From NCBI RefSeq assembly GCF_036320965.1, contig NC_092234.1:39121005-39185004 (forward strand): a stretch of DNA of 64,000 bases, written 5' to 3'. Position 1 is the first letter of the stretch. Every line of letters begins with the position of its first letter. The translations under genes and the position numbers were made by a program. Positions 34,515 through 46,634 of this stretch are shown here, one piece after another. Below the pieces are notes generated by a model. The model did not search any database and was not told the DNA's origin. It was given only the letters and a program-made list of their open reading frames with translations. This DNA is from Panulirus ornatus. Taxonomy: Eukaryota > Arthropoda > Malacostraca > Decapoda > Palinuridae.

Positions 34515-36715
34515 GTGGTGTTCCTCTACCCCTGGTACTAGGGTGTTCCTCTACCCCTGGTACTGGGGTGTTCCTCTACCCCTGGTACTGGGGTGTTCCT
34601 CTACCCCTGGTACTGGGGTGTTCCTCTACCCCTGGTACTAGGGTGTTCCTCTACCCCTGGTACTGGGGTGTTCCTCTACCCCTGGTACTGGGGTGTTCCT
34701 CTACCCCTGGTACTGGGGTGTTCGTCTACCCCTGGTACTGGGGTGTTCCTCTACCCCTGGTACTGGGGTGTTCCTCTACCCCTGGTACTGGGGTGTTCGT
34801 CTACCCCTGGTACTGGGGTGTTCCTCTACCCCTGGTACTGGGGTGTTCCTCTACCCCTGGTACTGGGGTGTTCCTCTACCCCTGGTACTGGGGTGTTCGT
34901 CTACCCCTGGTACTGGGGTGTTCCTCTACCCCTGGTACTGGGGTGTTCCTCTACCCCTGGTACTGGGGTGTTCCTCTACCCCTGGTACTGGGGTGTTCCT
35001 CTACCCCTGGTACTGGGGTGTTCCTCTACCCCTGGTACTGGTGTGTTCCTCTACCCCTGGTACTGGTGTGTTCCTCTACCCCTGGTACTAGGGTGTTCCT
35101 CTACCCCTGGTACTGGGGTGTTCCTCTACCCCTGGTACTGGGGTGTTCCTCTACCCCTGGTACTGGGGTGTTCCTCTACCCCTGGTACTGGGGTGTTCCT
35201 CTACCCCTGGTACTAGGGTGTTCCTCTACCCCTGGTACTGGGGTGTTCCTCTACCCCTGGTACTGGGGTGTTCCTCTACCCCTGGTACTGGGGTGTTCCT
35301 CTACCCCTGGTACTGGGGTGTTCCTCTACCCCTGGTACTGGGGTGTTCCTCTACCCCTGGTACTGGGGTGTTCCTCTACCCCTGGTACTGGGGTGTTCCT
35401 CTACCCCTGGTACTGGGGTGTTCCTCTACCCCTGGTACTGGTGTGTTCCTCTACCCCTGGTACTAGGGTGTTCCTCTACCCCTGGTACTGGTGTGTTCCT
35501 CTACCCCTGGTACTGGGGTGTTCCTCTACCCCTGGTACTGGGGTGTTCCTCTACCCCTGGTACTGGGGTGTTCCTCTACCCCTGGTACTGGGTGTTCCTC
35601 TACCCCTGGGTACTGGGGTGTTCCTCTACCCCTGGTACTGGGGTGTTCCTCTACCCCTGGTACTGGGGTGTTCCTCTACCCCTGGTACTGGGGTGTTCCT
35701 CTACCCCTGGTACTGGGGTGTTCCTCTACCCCTGGTACTGGGGTGTTCCTCTACCCCTGGTACTGGGGTGTTCCTCTACCCCTGGTACTGGGGTGTTCCT
35801 CTACCCCTGGTACTGGGGTGTTCCTCTACCCCTGTACTAGGGGTGTTCCTCTACCCCTGGTACTGGGGTGTTCCTCTACCCCTGGTACTGGGGTGTTCCT
35901 CTACCCCTGGTACTGGGGTGTTCCTCTACCCCTGGTACTGGGGTGTTTCTCTACCCCTGGTACTGGGGTGTTCCTCTACCCCTGGTACTGGGGTGTTCCT
36001 CTACCCCTGGTACTGGGGTGTTCCTCTACCCCTGGTACTGGTGTGTTCCTCTACCCCTGGTACTGGTGTGTTCCTCTACCCCTGGTACTGGGGTGTTCCT
36101 CTACCCCTGGTACTGGTGTGTTCCTCTACCCCTGGTACTGGGGTGTTCCTCTACCCCTGGTACTGGGGTGTTCCTCTACCCCTGGTACTGGTGTGTTCCT
36201 CTACCCCTGGTACTGGTGTGTTCCTCTACCCCTGGTACTAGGGTGTTCCTCTACCCCTGGTACTAGGGTGTTCCTCTACCCCTGGTACTGGGGTGTTCCT
36301 CTACCCCTGGTACTGGGGTGTTCCTCTACCCCTGGTACTAGGGTGTTCCTCTACCCCTGGTACTAGGGTGTTCCTCTACCCCTGGTGCTGGGGTGTTCCT
36401 CTACCCCTGGTACTAGGGTGTTCCTCTACCCCTGGTACTGGTGTGTTCCTCTACCCCTGGTACTGGGGTGTTCCTCTACCCCTGGTACTAGGGTGTTCCT
36501 CTACCCCTGGTACTGGGGTGTTCCTCTACCCCTGGTACTGGGGTGTTCCTCTACCCCTGGTACTGGTGTGTTCCTCTACCCCTGGTGCTGGGGTGTTCCT
36601 CTACCCCTGGTACTAGGGTGTTCCTCTACCCCTGGTACTAGGGTGTTCCTCTACCCCTGGTACTAGGGTGTTCCTCTACCCCTGGTACTAGGGTGTTCCT
36701 CTACCCCTGGTACTG
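34515..36715. repeat. 25-bp minisatellite, block 1 (ttcctctacccc), about 88 copies
   Basis: Unit 'ggtgttcctctacccctggt' plus 'actgg' (25 bp). Variation is almost limited to one base (actggggtg, actagggtg or actggtgtg) and rare 'ttcgtc'. Every unit contains ACCCC-TGGTACT-GGGGT, a perfect 5-bp inverted repeat. Open frames up to 591 codons on the plus strand are periodicity artefacts: 75 bp is 25 codons. Confidence 0.98.
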
Positions 36716-37440
36716 GGGTGTTCCACTCCCCTGGTACTGGGGTGTTGCTCTTCCCCTGCTACTGGGGGTGTTCCACTCCCCTGGTACTGGGGCGTTCCAC
36801 CCCCTGGTACTGGGATGTTCCACTCCCCTAGTACTGGGGTGTTGCTCTCCCCCTGGTACTGGGGTGTTGCTCTCCCCCTGGTACTGGGGTGTTGCTCTCC
36901 CCCTGGTGCTGGGGTGTTGCTCTTCCCCTGATACTGGGGTGTTGCTCTCCCCTTGGTACTGGGGTGTTGCTCTCCCCCTGGTACTGGGGTGTTGCTCTCC
37001 CCCTGGTACTGGGGTGTTGCTCTCCCCCTGGTGCTGGGGTGTTGCTCTTCCCCTGATACTGGGGTGTTGCTCTCCCCTTGGTACTGGGGTGTTGCTCTCC
37101 CCCTGGTACTGGGGTGTTGCTCTCCCCCTGGTACTGGGGTGTTGCTCTTCCCCTGGTACTGGGGTGTTGCTCTCCCCCTGGTACTGGGGTGTTGCTCTTC
37201 CCCTGGTACTGGGGTGTTGCTCTTCCCCTGGTACTGGGGTGTTGCTCTCCCCTTGGTACTGGGGTGTTGCTCTCCCCCTGGTACTGGGGTGTTGCTCTTC
37301 CCCTGGTACTGGGGTGTTGCTCTTCCCCTGGTACTGGGGTGTTGCTCTCCCCTTGGTACTGGGGTGTTGCTCCCCACCTGGTGCTCGGGTGTTGCTCTCC
37401 ACCTGGTGCTAGAGTGTTGCTCTCCACCTGGTACTGGGGT
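36716..37440. repeat. 25-bp minisatellite, block 2 (ttgctctccccc), about 29 copies
   Basis: Same 25-bp register as block 1, but the core is 'tgttgctctccccctggtac' (or ttcccc / ccttgg). Marker variants 'gtgctgggg' at 36906 and 37031 are 125 bp apart, so a five-unit higher-order repeat is present. The first four units (36716-36830) are irregular. Confidence 0.96.
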
Positions 37441-37865
37441 GTTTCTCTGCCCCTGGTACCGGGGTGCTCCCCTCCCCCTGGTACTGGGGTGCTCCCCTTC
37501 CCCTGGTACTGGGGTGCTCCCCTTCCCCTGATGCTGGGGTGTTCCCCTCCCCCTGGTACTGGGGTCCTCCCCTTCCCCTGGTACTGGGGTGCTCCCCTTC
37601 CCCTGGTACTGGGGTGCTCCCCTTCCCCTGGTACTGGGGTGCTCCCCTTCCCCTGGTACTGGGGTGCTCCCCTTCCCCTGATGCTGGGGTGTTCCCCTCC
37701 CCCTGGTACCGGGGTGCTCCCCTCCCCCTGGTACTGGGGTGCTCCCCTTCCCCTGGTACTGGGGTGCTCCCCTTCCCCTGGTACTGGGGTGCTCCCCTTC
37801 CCCTGGTACTGGGGTGCTCCCCTCCCCCTGGTACTGGGGTGCTCCCCTTCCCCTGATGCTGGGGT
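37441..37865. repeat. 25-bp minisatellite, block 3 (tgctccccttcc), about 17 copies
   Basis: Core 'tgctccccttcccctggtac'. The variant 'atgctgggg' at 37531, 37681 and 37856 marks six- and seven-unit blocks. Minus-strand frames (Gly-Glu-His-Pro-Ser-Thr-Arg type, up to 417 codons over blocks 2-3) are artefacts. Confidence 0.96.
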
Positions 37866-37989
37866 GTTTCGTTATCATCGTACTTCCTGTACGATGTTGG
37901 CACCTGGGGGTCACATAGTGTTGTATGTTAGTGTCAGCCATACTGAGGAGTGAGTTGTGTGGTCAACCTCACAACCCATGGTGAGCCTC

Positions 37990-38105
37990 ACTCTCCAGCA
38001 TGTACAACATGAAGCATGTGTCACGACCCCACATGACGATAGTGAGGCATGTGTCACGACCCCACATGACGATAGTGAGGCATGTGTCACGACCCCACAC
38101 CACAC
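37990..38105. repeat. About 35-bp tandem repeat, three copies
   Basis: Unit containing 'gcatgtgtcacgaccccaca' followed by 'tgacgatagtgag'. Confidence 0.85.
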
Positions 38106-38669
38106 TACGACAGAGATCTGAGCCCACAAGAGCATACAATCCTTCATAAATCATCAAAGCGCAGGACAAAATAGGTTGCCACACCTGCTGTGGCCACAGC
38201 AACACACAACCTCACTGCTTATCTTCACATGCCTCCCCCCCCCCCCCCCCTTGCTCTCGGTGCCCTGGGCGTACGGTAGCACGCAGGAGCAACAGTGGTT
38301 GAGGGGAAGGTGGCCCTCCCAACCTCAGATGTAACCTGCGTGGTTGATCACAATCATAACAGATGAAAACACTGTCTGATTCTAATGTTTTTATATGTAT
38401 TGTATCATTACGATTTTGTATGTCCTGAAAACGTATCGTGTGTATTTCAAGAATAAATTAGATATAGAATATTCGCTTCACTCTTCACCTGATAAGAAAT
38501 AAAAGTTGAAAAAACTGAAAAGAACGAATAGAAAAGTAACATGTGAGTGGAGGACGGTACTGTAGGTTGACCACTGGGCTATGGATGGACGAGAGGCGGT
38601 ACCAGGTTCGATTCCTTGTTGTTGTGTCATTACGTCATCTATCATAATGCACGTTCATATGTATTATAC

Positions 38670-38670
<1 letters not shown>
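38106..38670. other. Unique sequence, with a weak tRNA-like B box
   Basis: A run of C lies at about 38237-38250. A B-box match 'ggttcgattcc' is at 38605-38615 with only a poor A-box candidate upstream (about 38560-38577). It may be a SINE remnant joined to the following (TA)n. Confidence 0.35.

Positions 38671-38740
<70 letters not shown>
38671..38740. repeat. (TA)n microsatellite
   Basis: About 70 bp of TA at the 3' end of the Penelope-like fragment. Confidence 0.98.
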
Positions 38741-38745
<5 letters not shown>

Positions 38746-39472
38746 AAGGATCACAATTTTGCGCGTGATCAAGATATTCCTATGAACCCACGAGGAAAAT
38801 GAAACACGATAAGTTTCCAAGTGCACTTTCGTGTAATAATCACATCATCAGGGGAGACACAAAAGAGAAATATAAGTCAGTTGATATACATCGAAGAGAC
38901 GAAGCTAGGACGCCATTTAGTAAACATGCGATTGTCCAAGACAGACACCAAGCGTTCATAGACTTATCATTTTACAAATTTTATCAACAATAAAGTTATC
39001 TAATTTGTATAGACCATCACTGATATTAAGATTATAATTGTCTGTGTATTCAATAATAGAAGATTCAATTATATTGAGCTGGCATTACTCCAGTCAATAC
39101 TATGATCATAGTTGGTAACGTGAATAAACAAGGCATTTGATTCTTGTCCCGTTCTTATACTATATTTATGTTGCTTAAGTCTAACAGAAAGATCCTTACC
39201 AATCTGACCAACATAAAACTTCACAATTTCTATATAGCACTTTATAGATACAACCAGGAGAATTTTCTGGTGAATTCCTGGTTAATATATTCTTTATAGT
39301 TTTATTGTTGCTAAAGGCAACATTTATATTAAAGGTTTAAGCAACATGGGAAGTAAATTAGAATTATTATTAAAAGGGAGAACTAAAAGATACTTTCATT
39401 GATAAATTCCTTAAGTTAGCAAAGAAATCATTTTATAGAGTTCAGCCCAAACCTCCCAGTGACACCAAGAAT
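38741..39472 (-). mobile_element. Penelope-like element, 3' fragment
   Basis: Minus-strand copy colinear with 51840-52528 on the plus strand. It covers the region after RT, the GIY-YIG-type segment (minus-strand bases around 39160-39250 encode a relic of VGQIGKDLSVRLKQHK) and the 3' tail with the hammerhead-like motif at 38815-38855. Several frame-breaking changes are present. The 5' side joins the (GTA)n tract without any further PLE sequence. Penelope-like elements are retroelements with a telomerase-related RT and a GIY-YIG nuclease. Confidence 0.85.
38815..38855 (-). ncRNA. Hammerhead-ribozyme-like motif in PLE tail
   Basis: On the minus strand: TCCC, CTGATGA (38851-38845), stem II GTG/CAC, GAAA (38830-38827), stem III palindrome AGTGCACT, then TT and GGAA. 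Stem I pairs only two bases here (CC/GG). The core matches CUGANGA...GAAA. Hammerheads are known in the terminal repeats of many Penelope-like elements. Confidence 0.6.
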
Positions 39473-39474
39473 CA

Positions 39475-39791
39475 GTTGTTGTTGTTGTTGTTGTAGTAAA
39501 GTCGTACTAACAGTAATATCAGTGGTGGTTGTAGTAATCGTAGTAACAGAAGTGGTGGTTGTAGTAATCGTAGTAATAGAAGTGGTAGTAATATTAATAG
39601 TAGTAGTAGTAATAGTAGCAGTAGTGGTAGAAGTAGTAGTAGTAGTGGTAGAAGAGGTAGTAGTGGTAGTAGAAGTAGTAGTGGTAGTAGTAGTGGTAGT
39701 AGAAGTAGTAGTGGTAGAAATAGTAGTGGTAGTAGTAGAAGTAGTAGTGGTAGTAGTGGTAGTAGTGGTAGTAGTAGTAGTAGTAGTAGTG

Positions 39792-39823
<32 letters not shown>

Positions 39824-40082
39824 GGTAGTAGCAGTAGTATTGGTAGAAGAGGTAGTAGTAGTAGTAGTGGTGGTAGTGGTAATAGTAGTAGTAGTGGTAG
39901 TAGCAGTAGTAGTGGTAGAAGAGGTAGTAGTAGTAGTAGCAGTAGTAGTAGTAGTAGTAGTGGTGGTAGTGGTAGTAGCAGTAGTAGCAGTAGTAGTGGT
40001 AGTAGTAGTGGTAGTAGTAGTGGTAGTAGTAGTGGTAGTAGTAGTAGCAGTAGTAGTGGTAGTAGTAGTGGTAGTAGTAGTG

Positions 40083-40150
<68 letters not shown>

Positions 40151-40797
40151 AGTGGTAGTAGTAGTGGTAGTAGTAGTAGCAGTAGTAGTGGTAGTAGTAG
40201 TGGTAGTAGTAGTGGTAGTAGTGGTAGTAGTAGTAGTAGTAGTAGTGGCAGTAGTAGTAGTAGTAGTGGTAGTAGTAGTAGTAGTGGTAGTAGTAGTGGT
40301 GGTAGTAGTAGTAGTGGTAGTAGTAGTGGTAGTAGTAGTGGTAGTAGTAGTAGTAGTGGTAGTAGTAGTGGTAGTAGTGGTAGTAGTAGTGGTAGTAGTA
40401 GTAGTAGTGGTAGTAGTAGTGGTAGTAGTGGTAGTGGTAGTAGTAGTGGTGGTAGTAGTAGTAGTGGTAGTAGTAGTAGTAGTGGTAGTAGTAGTAGTAG
40501 TAGTAGTGGCAGTAGTAGTAGTAGTAGTGGCAGTAGTAGTAGTAGTAGTGGTAGTAGTAGTAGTAGTGGTAGTAGTAGTGGTGGTAGTAGTAGTAGTGGT
40601 AGTAGTAGTAGTGGTAGTAGTAGTGGTAGTAGTAGTGGTAGTAGTAGTAGTAGTGGTAGTAGTAGTGGTAGTAGTGGTAGTGGTAGTAGTAGTGGTAGTA
40701 GTAGTGGTAGTAGTAGTAGTAGTGGTAGTAGTAGTGGTAGTAGTAGTAGTAGTGGTAGTAGTAGTGGTAGTAGTGGTAGTAGTGGTAGTAAAGCAAG
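39475..40797. repeat. (GTA)n / (GTAGTAGTG)n microsatellite
   Basis: About 1.3 kb of GTA triplets with regular GTG and occasional GCA. It gives poly-Val (447 codons, +) and poly-Thr or poly-Tyr/His (400-478 codons, -) open frames, which are artefacts. The left 200 bp are more diverged than the rest. Confidence 0.98.
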
Positions 40798-41140
40798 GGT
40801 AATATCTGTGGCAGCAGATGTTGATGCTATTGTTACTGAAGCAACAGCTTGGGAAAACGGCCATAAGGTCTGTTATGTGAGAGAAATGGTAAGATATACG
40901 ACAACAAGTGTTCTAGTGCTTAGCACTCTCATCCCCCGCCCCCCCCCCCTCCCCCAGTGACGTATTGCTGGTCCAGATGCCTAATTTAGGCGGCGCCGAG
41001 CAAGACAGAAACACGCCACATGCGCATAAGGTCTGTATTCTCATTGTCCCGCAATGTGATCCTTGAACCTCATAACAAGGTGACTTAGAGCGTCCTAGCT
41101 GGTGTTTACGTCCCAGCACCTTGAGAGGAACAACGGCATA
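40798..41140. other. Unique sequence
   Basis: Contains a short C-run at 40938-40950. No gene is seen. Confidence 0.45.
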
Positions 41141-41142
41141 CA

Positions 41143-42165
41143 GATTAACACTTGACTGATGACTCTCTCTTAACACTTGATTGATGACTCTTACTTAACA
41201 CTTGACTGATGACTCTTACTTAACACTTGACTGGTGACTCTCACTTAACACTTGACTGATGACTCTTACTTAACACTTGACTGGTGACTCTCACTTAACA
41301 CTTGACTGATGACTCTTACTTAACACTTGACTGATGACTCTTACTTAACACTTGACTGGTGACTCTCACTTAACACTTGACTGATGACTCTTACTTAACA
41401 CTTGACTGATGACTCTCACTTAACACTTGACTGATGGCTCTTACTTAGCACTTGACTGATGACTCTCACTTAAAACTTGACTGATGACTCTCGCTTAACA
41501 CTTGACTGGGACTCTCACTTAACACTTGACTGAGACTCTCACTTAACACTTGACTGAGACTCTCACTTAACACTTGACTGATGAGTTTCACTTAAAACTT
41601 GAATGATGACTCACTGAAAACTTGACTGATGACTCTCACTTAAAACTTGACTGAGACTCTCACTTAACACTTGACTGATGACTCTCACTTAAAACTTGAC
41701 TATGACTCTCACTTAACACTTGACTGATGACTCTCACTTAACACCTGACTGATGACTCTCACTCGACACTTGACTGATGACACTCATTTAACACTTGACT
41801 GATGACTCTCACTCGACACTTGACTGATGACTCTCACTTAACACTTGACTGAATCTCTCGCTTAACACCTGACTGATGACTCACTTAACACTTGACTGAT
41901 GACTCTCACTCGACACTTGACTGCTGACTCTCACTTAACACTTTACTGATGACTCACTTAACCTTTGACTGATGACTCTCACTTAACACTTGACTGATGA
42001 CTCACAGAACATTTGACGGATGACTCTCACTCGACACTTGACTGATGACTCACTTAACACTTGACTGAACCACTCTCACTTAACACTTGACTGAACCACT
42101 CTCACTTAACACTTGACTGATGACTCACTTAACACTTAACTGATGACTCACTTAACATTTAATGG
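41143..42165. repeat. 27-bp minisatellite, about 39 copies
   Basis: Unit 'acacttgactgatgactctc' plus 'acttaac' (27 bp), regular at 41143-41480 and increasingly variable in length (20-27 bp) to the right. Confidence 0.95.
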
Positions 42166-42199
42166 ACTTAGATGTAACTTTATCAGCACTTACTCTGGG

Positions 42200-42335
42200 T
42201 AGATGTTAGCTATGTTAACACTTATCATGGGAGGTGTTAGCCATGTTAACACTTACCATGGGCGGTGTTAGCCATGTTAACACTTATCATGGGAGGTGTT
42301 AGCTATATTAACACTTATCATGGGAGGTGTTAGCG
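42200..42335. repeat. 31-bp tandem repeat, four copies
   Basis: Unit 'gttaacacttatcatgggag' plus 'gtgttagccat'. Confidence 0.9.
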
Positions 42336-42720
42336 TTTCAGTAACACACCTGCTCAGAGATGAACACCACCTGGTGCGTCTGCTGCAACACACCTTAACA
42401 CCGGGAGTGGCCTTGTGTTGCCACCTGGTGTGTCACGGAGTTGTCAGTGCTACCACCACCTCGTGTGTTATGGTGTGGTCAGAGTTACCACCACCTGACG
42501 TGTCACGGTGTTACCAGTGCTACCCACACCTGATGTGACCAGTGTTACCAACATCAATATCCATCGTGTACTGAAGCCAGTGTACAGCCGTGGTAACCCT
42601 GCCACCAGCCTCCTGGTTCCATCCTACAAATATCATTTATTTATCTTGATTTTCTTCATCATATTTTCATTTATTTTTTTATATGCAAATTTTATTTTAC
42701 CCCGTGGGTTGTGTGTGTAG
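42336..42720. other. Mostly unique sequence with 'cacctggtgtgtcacgg' repeats
   Basis: Four to five loose copies of 'taccaccacctg(g/a)(t/c)gtgt' occur at 42365-42545. No gene is seen. Confidence 0.55.
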
Positions 42721-42765
42721 ACCCCCCCCCCCGGGGGGTCAGTGACCCCAGGGAGGGGGGGGTGT
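42721..42765. other. C-run/G-run hairpin
   Basis: A run of 12 C is followed at once by GGGGGG, and a second block 'ccccaggga' precedes a run of 8 G. C and G runs can pair into a strong hairpin on either strand. Confidence 0.7.
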
Positions 42766-42851
42766 CAGAGTCAGTTCTGTGAGTAATTACCAGACGTCAC
42801 TCACAGGTTACCTGGCCACACGGTACATCCACTTTAACTCATTATAGAAGG

Positions 42852-43090
42852 AACTGTACCTCATGACGGTCATGCGGTGCACTGTACCTCATGACGGTCA
42901 TGCGGTGCACTGTACCTCATGACGGTCATGCGGTGCACTGTACCTCATGACGGTCATGCGGTGCACTGTACCTCATGACGGTCATGCGGTGCACTGTACC
43001 TCATGACGGTCATGCGGTGCACTGTACCTCATGACGGTCATGCGGTGCACTGTACCTCATGACTGACACATGGTGCACTGTACCTCATGA
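42852..43090. repeat. 28-bp minisatellite, eight to nine copies
   Basis: Unit 'gcactgtacctcatgacggt' plus 'catgcggt'; all but the last copy are identical. Confidence 0.96.
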
Positions 43091-43184
43091 CAGCAACGTT
43101 TAATAAAACGCAACATAGCGTCCGCTACTTAGCAAAGTAGAGCGAAGTACAACAGCTGCTACCACAGCAGAGCATTGAGAAGCA

Positions 43185-43620
43185 GGGCGGCCGCCACCAC
43201 AATATGGTGTTGTGAGGCAGGAGCGGCCGCCACCACAATATGGTGTTGTGAGGTAGGGCGGCCGCCACCACAATATGGTGTTGTGAGGCAGAGCGGCCGC
43301 CACCACAATATGGTGTTGTGAGGCAGGGCGGCCGCCACCACAATATGGTGTTGTGAGGCAGGGCGGCCGCCACCACAATATGGTGTTGTGAGGCAGAGCG
43401 GCCGCCACCACAATATGGTGTTGTGAGGCAGAGCGGCCGCCACCACAATATGGTGTTGTGAGGCAGAGCGGCCGCCACCACAATATGGTGTTGTGAGGCA
43501 GAGCGGCCGCCACCACAATATGGTGTTGTGAGGCAGAGCGGCCGCCACCACAATATGGTGTTGTGAGGCAGGGCGGCCGCCACCACAATATGGTGTTGTG
43601 AGGCAGGGCGGCCAGTAGCT
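43185..43620. repeat. 35-bp minisatellite with NotI site and hairpin
   Basis: About 12 copies of a 35-bp unit 'gcggccgccaccacaatatg' plus 'gtgttgtgaggcaga'. Each unit contains GCGGCCGC and the inverted repeat CACCA-CAATA-TGGTG. Confidence 0.96.
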
Positions 43621-43679
43621 GGTGGCCGCAGTGGCAAAACTGTACCAGCCAGTGGTATGTGTAGTAGCTGTAGCTGTAG

Positions 43680-44005
43680 TTACAGTGGTGGTGGTTGTGA
43701 AGTAGTGGTAGTAGTAGTTGTAGTTGTGGGAGTAGTAATGAAGTAGTAGCAGTTGTAGAAATAGCAACAACAGCAGCAGTAGGAACAGCAGCACCAACAG
43801 CAGCAGTAGGAACAGCAGCACCAACAGCAGCAGTAGGAACAGCAGCACCAACAGCAGCAGTAGGAACAGCAGCACCAACAGCAGCAGCAGCAGCATAAGC
43901 AGTAGAAGGAACAGCAGAATCAGAAAAGGAGAATTAGCAATAGCAGCAGCAGCAGCAGCAGCAGACACAGCAGAATGAACAGCAGAAGCAGCAGGAGCAG
44001 GAGGG
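43680..44005. repeat. CAG/GTA triplet-rich region
   Basis: GTAGTTGTA-like triplets to 43750, then a 27-bp unit 'aacagcagcagtaggaacag' repeated to about 43880, then (CAG)n patches to 44000. Confidence 0.9.
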
Positions 44006-44098
44006 CGGGGGCAGCTGTGGTGGTCCCCAGCTGCCACCTACAACACAGGCCGCCCCGCCGCTCATAAAGCTCCCGTGTTAAAGCTAACCCACCCACTG

Positions 44099-44099
<1 letters not shown>

Positions 44100-44191
<92 letters not shown>
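44100..44191. repeat. (TC)n microsatellite
   Basis: About 92 bp of pure TC. Confidence 0.98.
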
Positions 44192-44194
<3 letters not shown>

Positions 44195-45960
44195 CATTAA
44201 TTATGACAAAGCATCATCCTCTTTAACAACCACACAGCTAATCATCCCAACAGCTGACTGCTGTACAGGTGACTGGTGTACCTGGCTCACAACATCTTCC
44301 TTGACTCTTTAAACAAACCACAGCTGAGGTTCCTCACAGTGGCCCTCCACTGGACGATATGTACAGCCATACACTCGACATGCACTTATATGTAGACATA
44401 TAAACAGATGTGGTATAGCGAGCACAGCTCGGTGTGTATGACACTGTGGCGCCGCCACGCGGCAGCACACCAGCCTGTACACTCCACACATATTTATTTA
44501 CCTTTACATCAACCAACATGAGCAGTGACACCCAGCCAGGAGGAGAAGGTTACATAATGAACATATCAGACAATATCATTATCCAGCCTTGCCGCGCTGG
44601 TCGGCACGTCATCCAGCTGGGGAGCTTGGTCGTGGAGGAATGACAACGATGACAGAATATAACGTACTCCACTGCTTCACTATGTCAGGAAAGGAGACAT
44701 CATAACGGTATATCCTCGGTTGGCTGCTCTCCGCACGGAAACTATTGGAAGCAACAGGCAGTCGCGTGCCGCTGGTGTTGGATGTTGTGGCTGGGACACA
44801 CGCACACACCTCACGGGAGCAGCGGCCGAAATGATGGCTGTAGAATGGATGAATGATGAAGGTGTACAGATGCATGATCTCCTGAAAGTATTCATGCTAT
44901 TCAGGTATGATTTATTGGGGTCTGAAATCTGATATAGAAATGAGGACAATCAAAAGAATATATAAGTAAAAATTGCGTTTTTGCACAGGTGATTTTAACC
45001 AGGTTTCTGCCTCCCCAGTCAGAAATGTTGCACAGCTGTGAATGAAAAGAAAGAACTGTTCAGAGTGAGGAGAGGGAAAACATGAGTGAGGAGTGTAGTA
45101 GCGTGTCATGGTCGACGTAAGATGAGAGATCTCAGGTGAGACGATGAAGGAAGGATGATCATTGGTCACAACAAGGGATGGCACGGTAGCCTGAGGGACA
45201 GGACGAGAGCATGAGACGTCCATCACGTCAACAACTACCATGATGCAAGGACTGGAAATGAAAGTGTGTGTTAGGGACACAGCGAGACCACGACCAAGGA
45301 TTCACTAGAATCCTTAAGAAAGTCGGACCAAATGTTGACCAAGTGAGAGTACAGACGATTCCGAAGACTTAGGTGAGAGTTGAAGTGAGAGCGAGGGAGT
45401 GAGAACTGGGGCGGTTAACTCGGACTCGTCTCTCACGGATGGGATGGAGGAAGGAGGAGGGGAGAGTGCGGGCGGGATCTTCAAACAGAGGTGAAATATG
45501 TGAGCAGAGATCAAATCTTGTATGGCCTACACCCCACGACCCACCTGGTCCCGGGGCAGAGGACCTCACCTGGGGCAGACCTCAAGAAGACGTGGGACAG
45601 GGGAGGAGGTGGTGGGGTGGAGAGGATGCTCCCCGTCCTCCACATGTGGTACAGCCATATTGTAGGTACTGAGGTTGAGAATATCGGCTTTATGTGTTGG
45701 TGGAGTGGCTTCAGGATGTGTGGGAGGGGTGGAATCACTGAGTCCACTTAGGTACCCCCACCAGAGTACCTACACTACTCTACGTTCACTCGTGTATCTA
45801 CACTTAAGTACCGCCACTATACCGCCCCCATACAGTAAGCGCATCAGGATATATGTGTGTGGTTTATCATCTTGCTCCTCTGAGAATCTAGTTTGTTTTT
45901 GTTTTCCTCATCTTGGTCTCTGGTGCTAGGCAAAGGTTTCACATGGATGGTTTTCAGCGT
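44192..45960. other. Unique sequence
   Basis: About 1.8 kb without tandem repeats. The plus-strand frame 44720-44932 (70 codons) contains MAVEWMNDEGVQMHDLL, which resembles SVTFEWVDDEGVRHSF in the frame at 57500-57691; this may be a shared unknown repeat. No known domain or RNA gene is seen. Confidence 0.5.
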
Positions 45961-46085
45961 ATGGTGTCCCCACATTACCTGTATGAAGGTGTCCCCGCAG
46001 TGGTTGCAATAATAGTGTCCCCACAGTGGGTACAGCAGTGGTGTCCCCACAATGGGTGTAGTTGTGTCCCCACAGTAGGTATAAA
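45961..46085. repeat. Degenerate ggtgtccccac repeat
   Basis: Five spaced copies of 'gtgtccccacagtggg' at 24-28 bp intervals. Confidence 0.8.
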
Positions 46086-46189
46086 AGAGATGATATAAAG
46101 AAAACATTCCACGTTCTTTGATGATTTTTCTTTTTTCTTTTTCTTTCTGTGTTTGTTGAGGATGGACGTCAGCTGACCAGGCCAGACGT

Positions 46190-46212
46190 GCACTCCCCCC
46201 CCCCCCCCCCGC
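46190..46212. repeat. Poly(C) run
   Basis: About 17 C residues. Confidence 0.9.
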
Positions 46213-46530
46213 CTCTCTCTCCCCCAGTCACCACTCCTGCTGGGGTTGAGGGAGCCAGGCAGGGCATACTGCAGGCCTCGCACAAGACAGCTCCTTATTA
46301 AAAGAAACCTCGCAGGCTACATTTTTTTTTTTCTTTTTTGTCAACAAGACATTTGTCATTTGTTGGCCGGGGGCAGGACCCAGCCCAGGGCGGCTGAGGA
46401 GCTGGTCTCTAGACCAGAGGAGAAAGTGGCCCAGATTTGAGGGTTTGGAAAAGATGATCTGTAGACCGTGGGAGGAAGTGGTCTCTGGGTAAGAGTCTCT
46501 GGAAAACAACATTATAACCCAGAGGCTGGA

Positions 46531-46532
<2 letters not shown>

Positions 46533-46608
<76 letters not shown>
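46533..46608. repeat. (GA)n microsatellite
   Basis: About 76 bp of GA. Confidence 0.98.
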
Positions 46609-46609
<1 letters not shown>

Positions 46610-46634
46610 AACTGAGATGGATGGATAAACATGT

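Noticed and set aside
34466..37953. Repetitive 'proteins' of up to 591 codons over the 25-bp array
   Set aside because: The repeat has no stop in several frames on both strands; sequence changes follow the DNA repeat, not codons.
39428..40864. Poly-Thr and poly-Val open frames
   Set aside because: Pure translation of (GTA)n/(GTG)n triplets.
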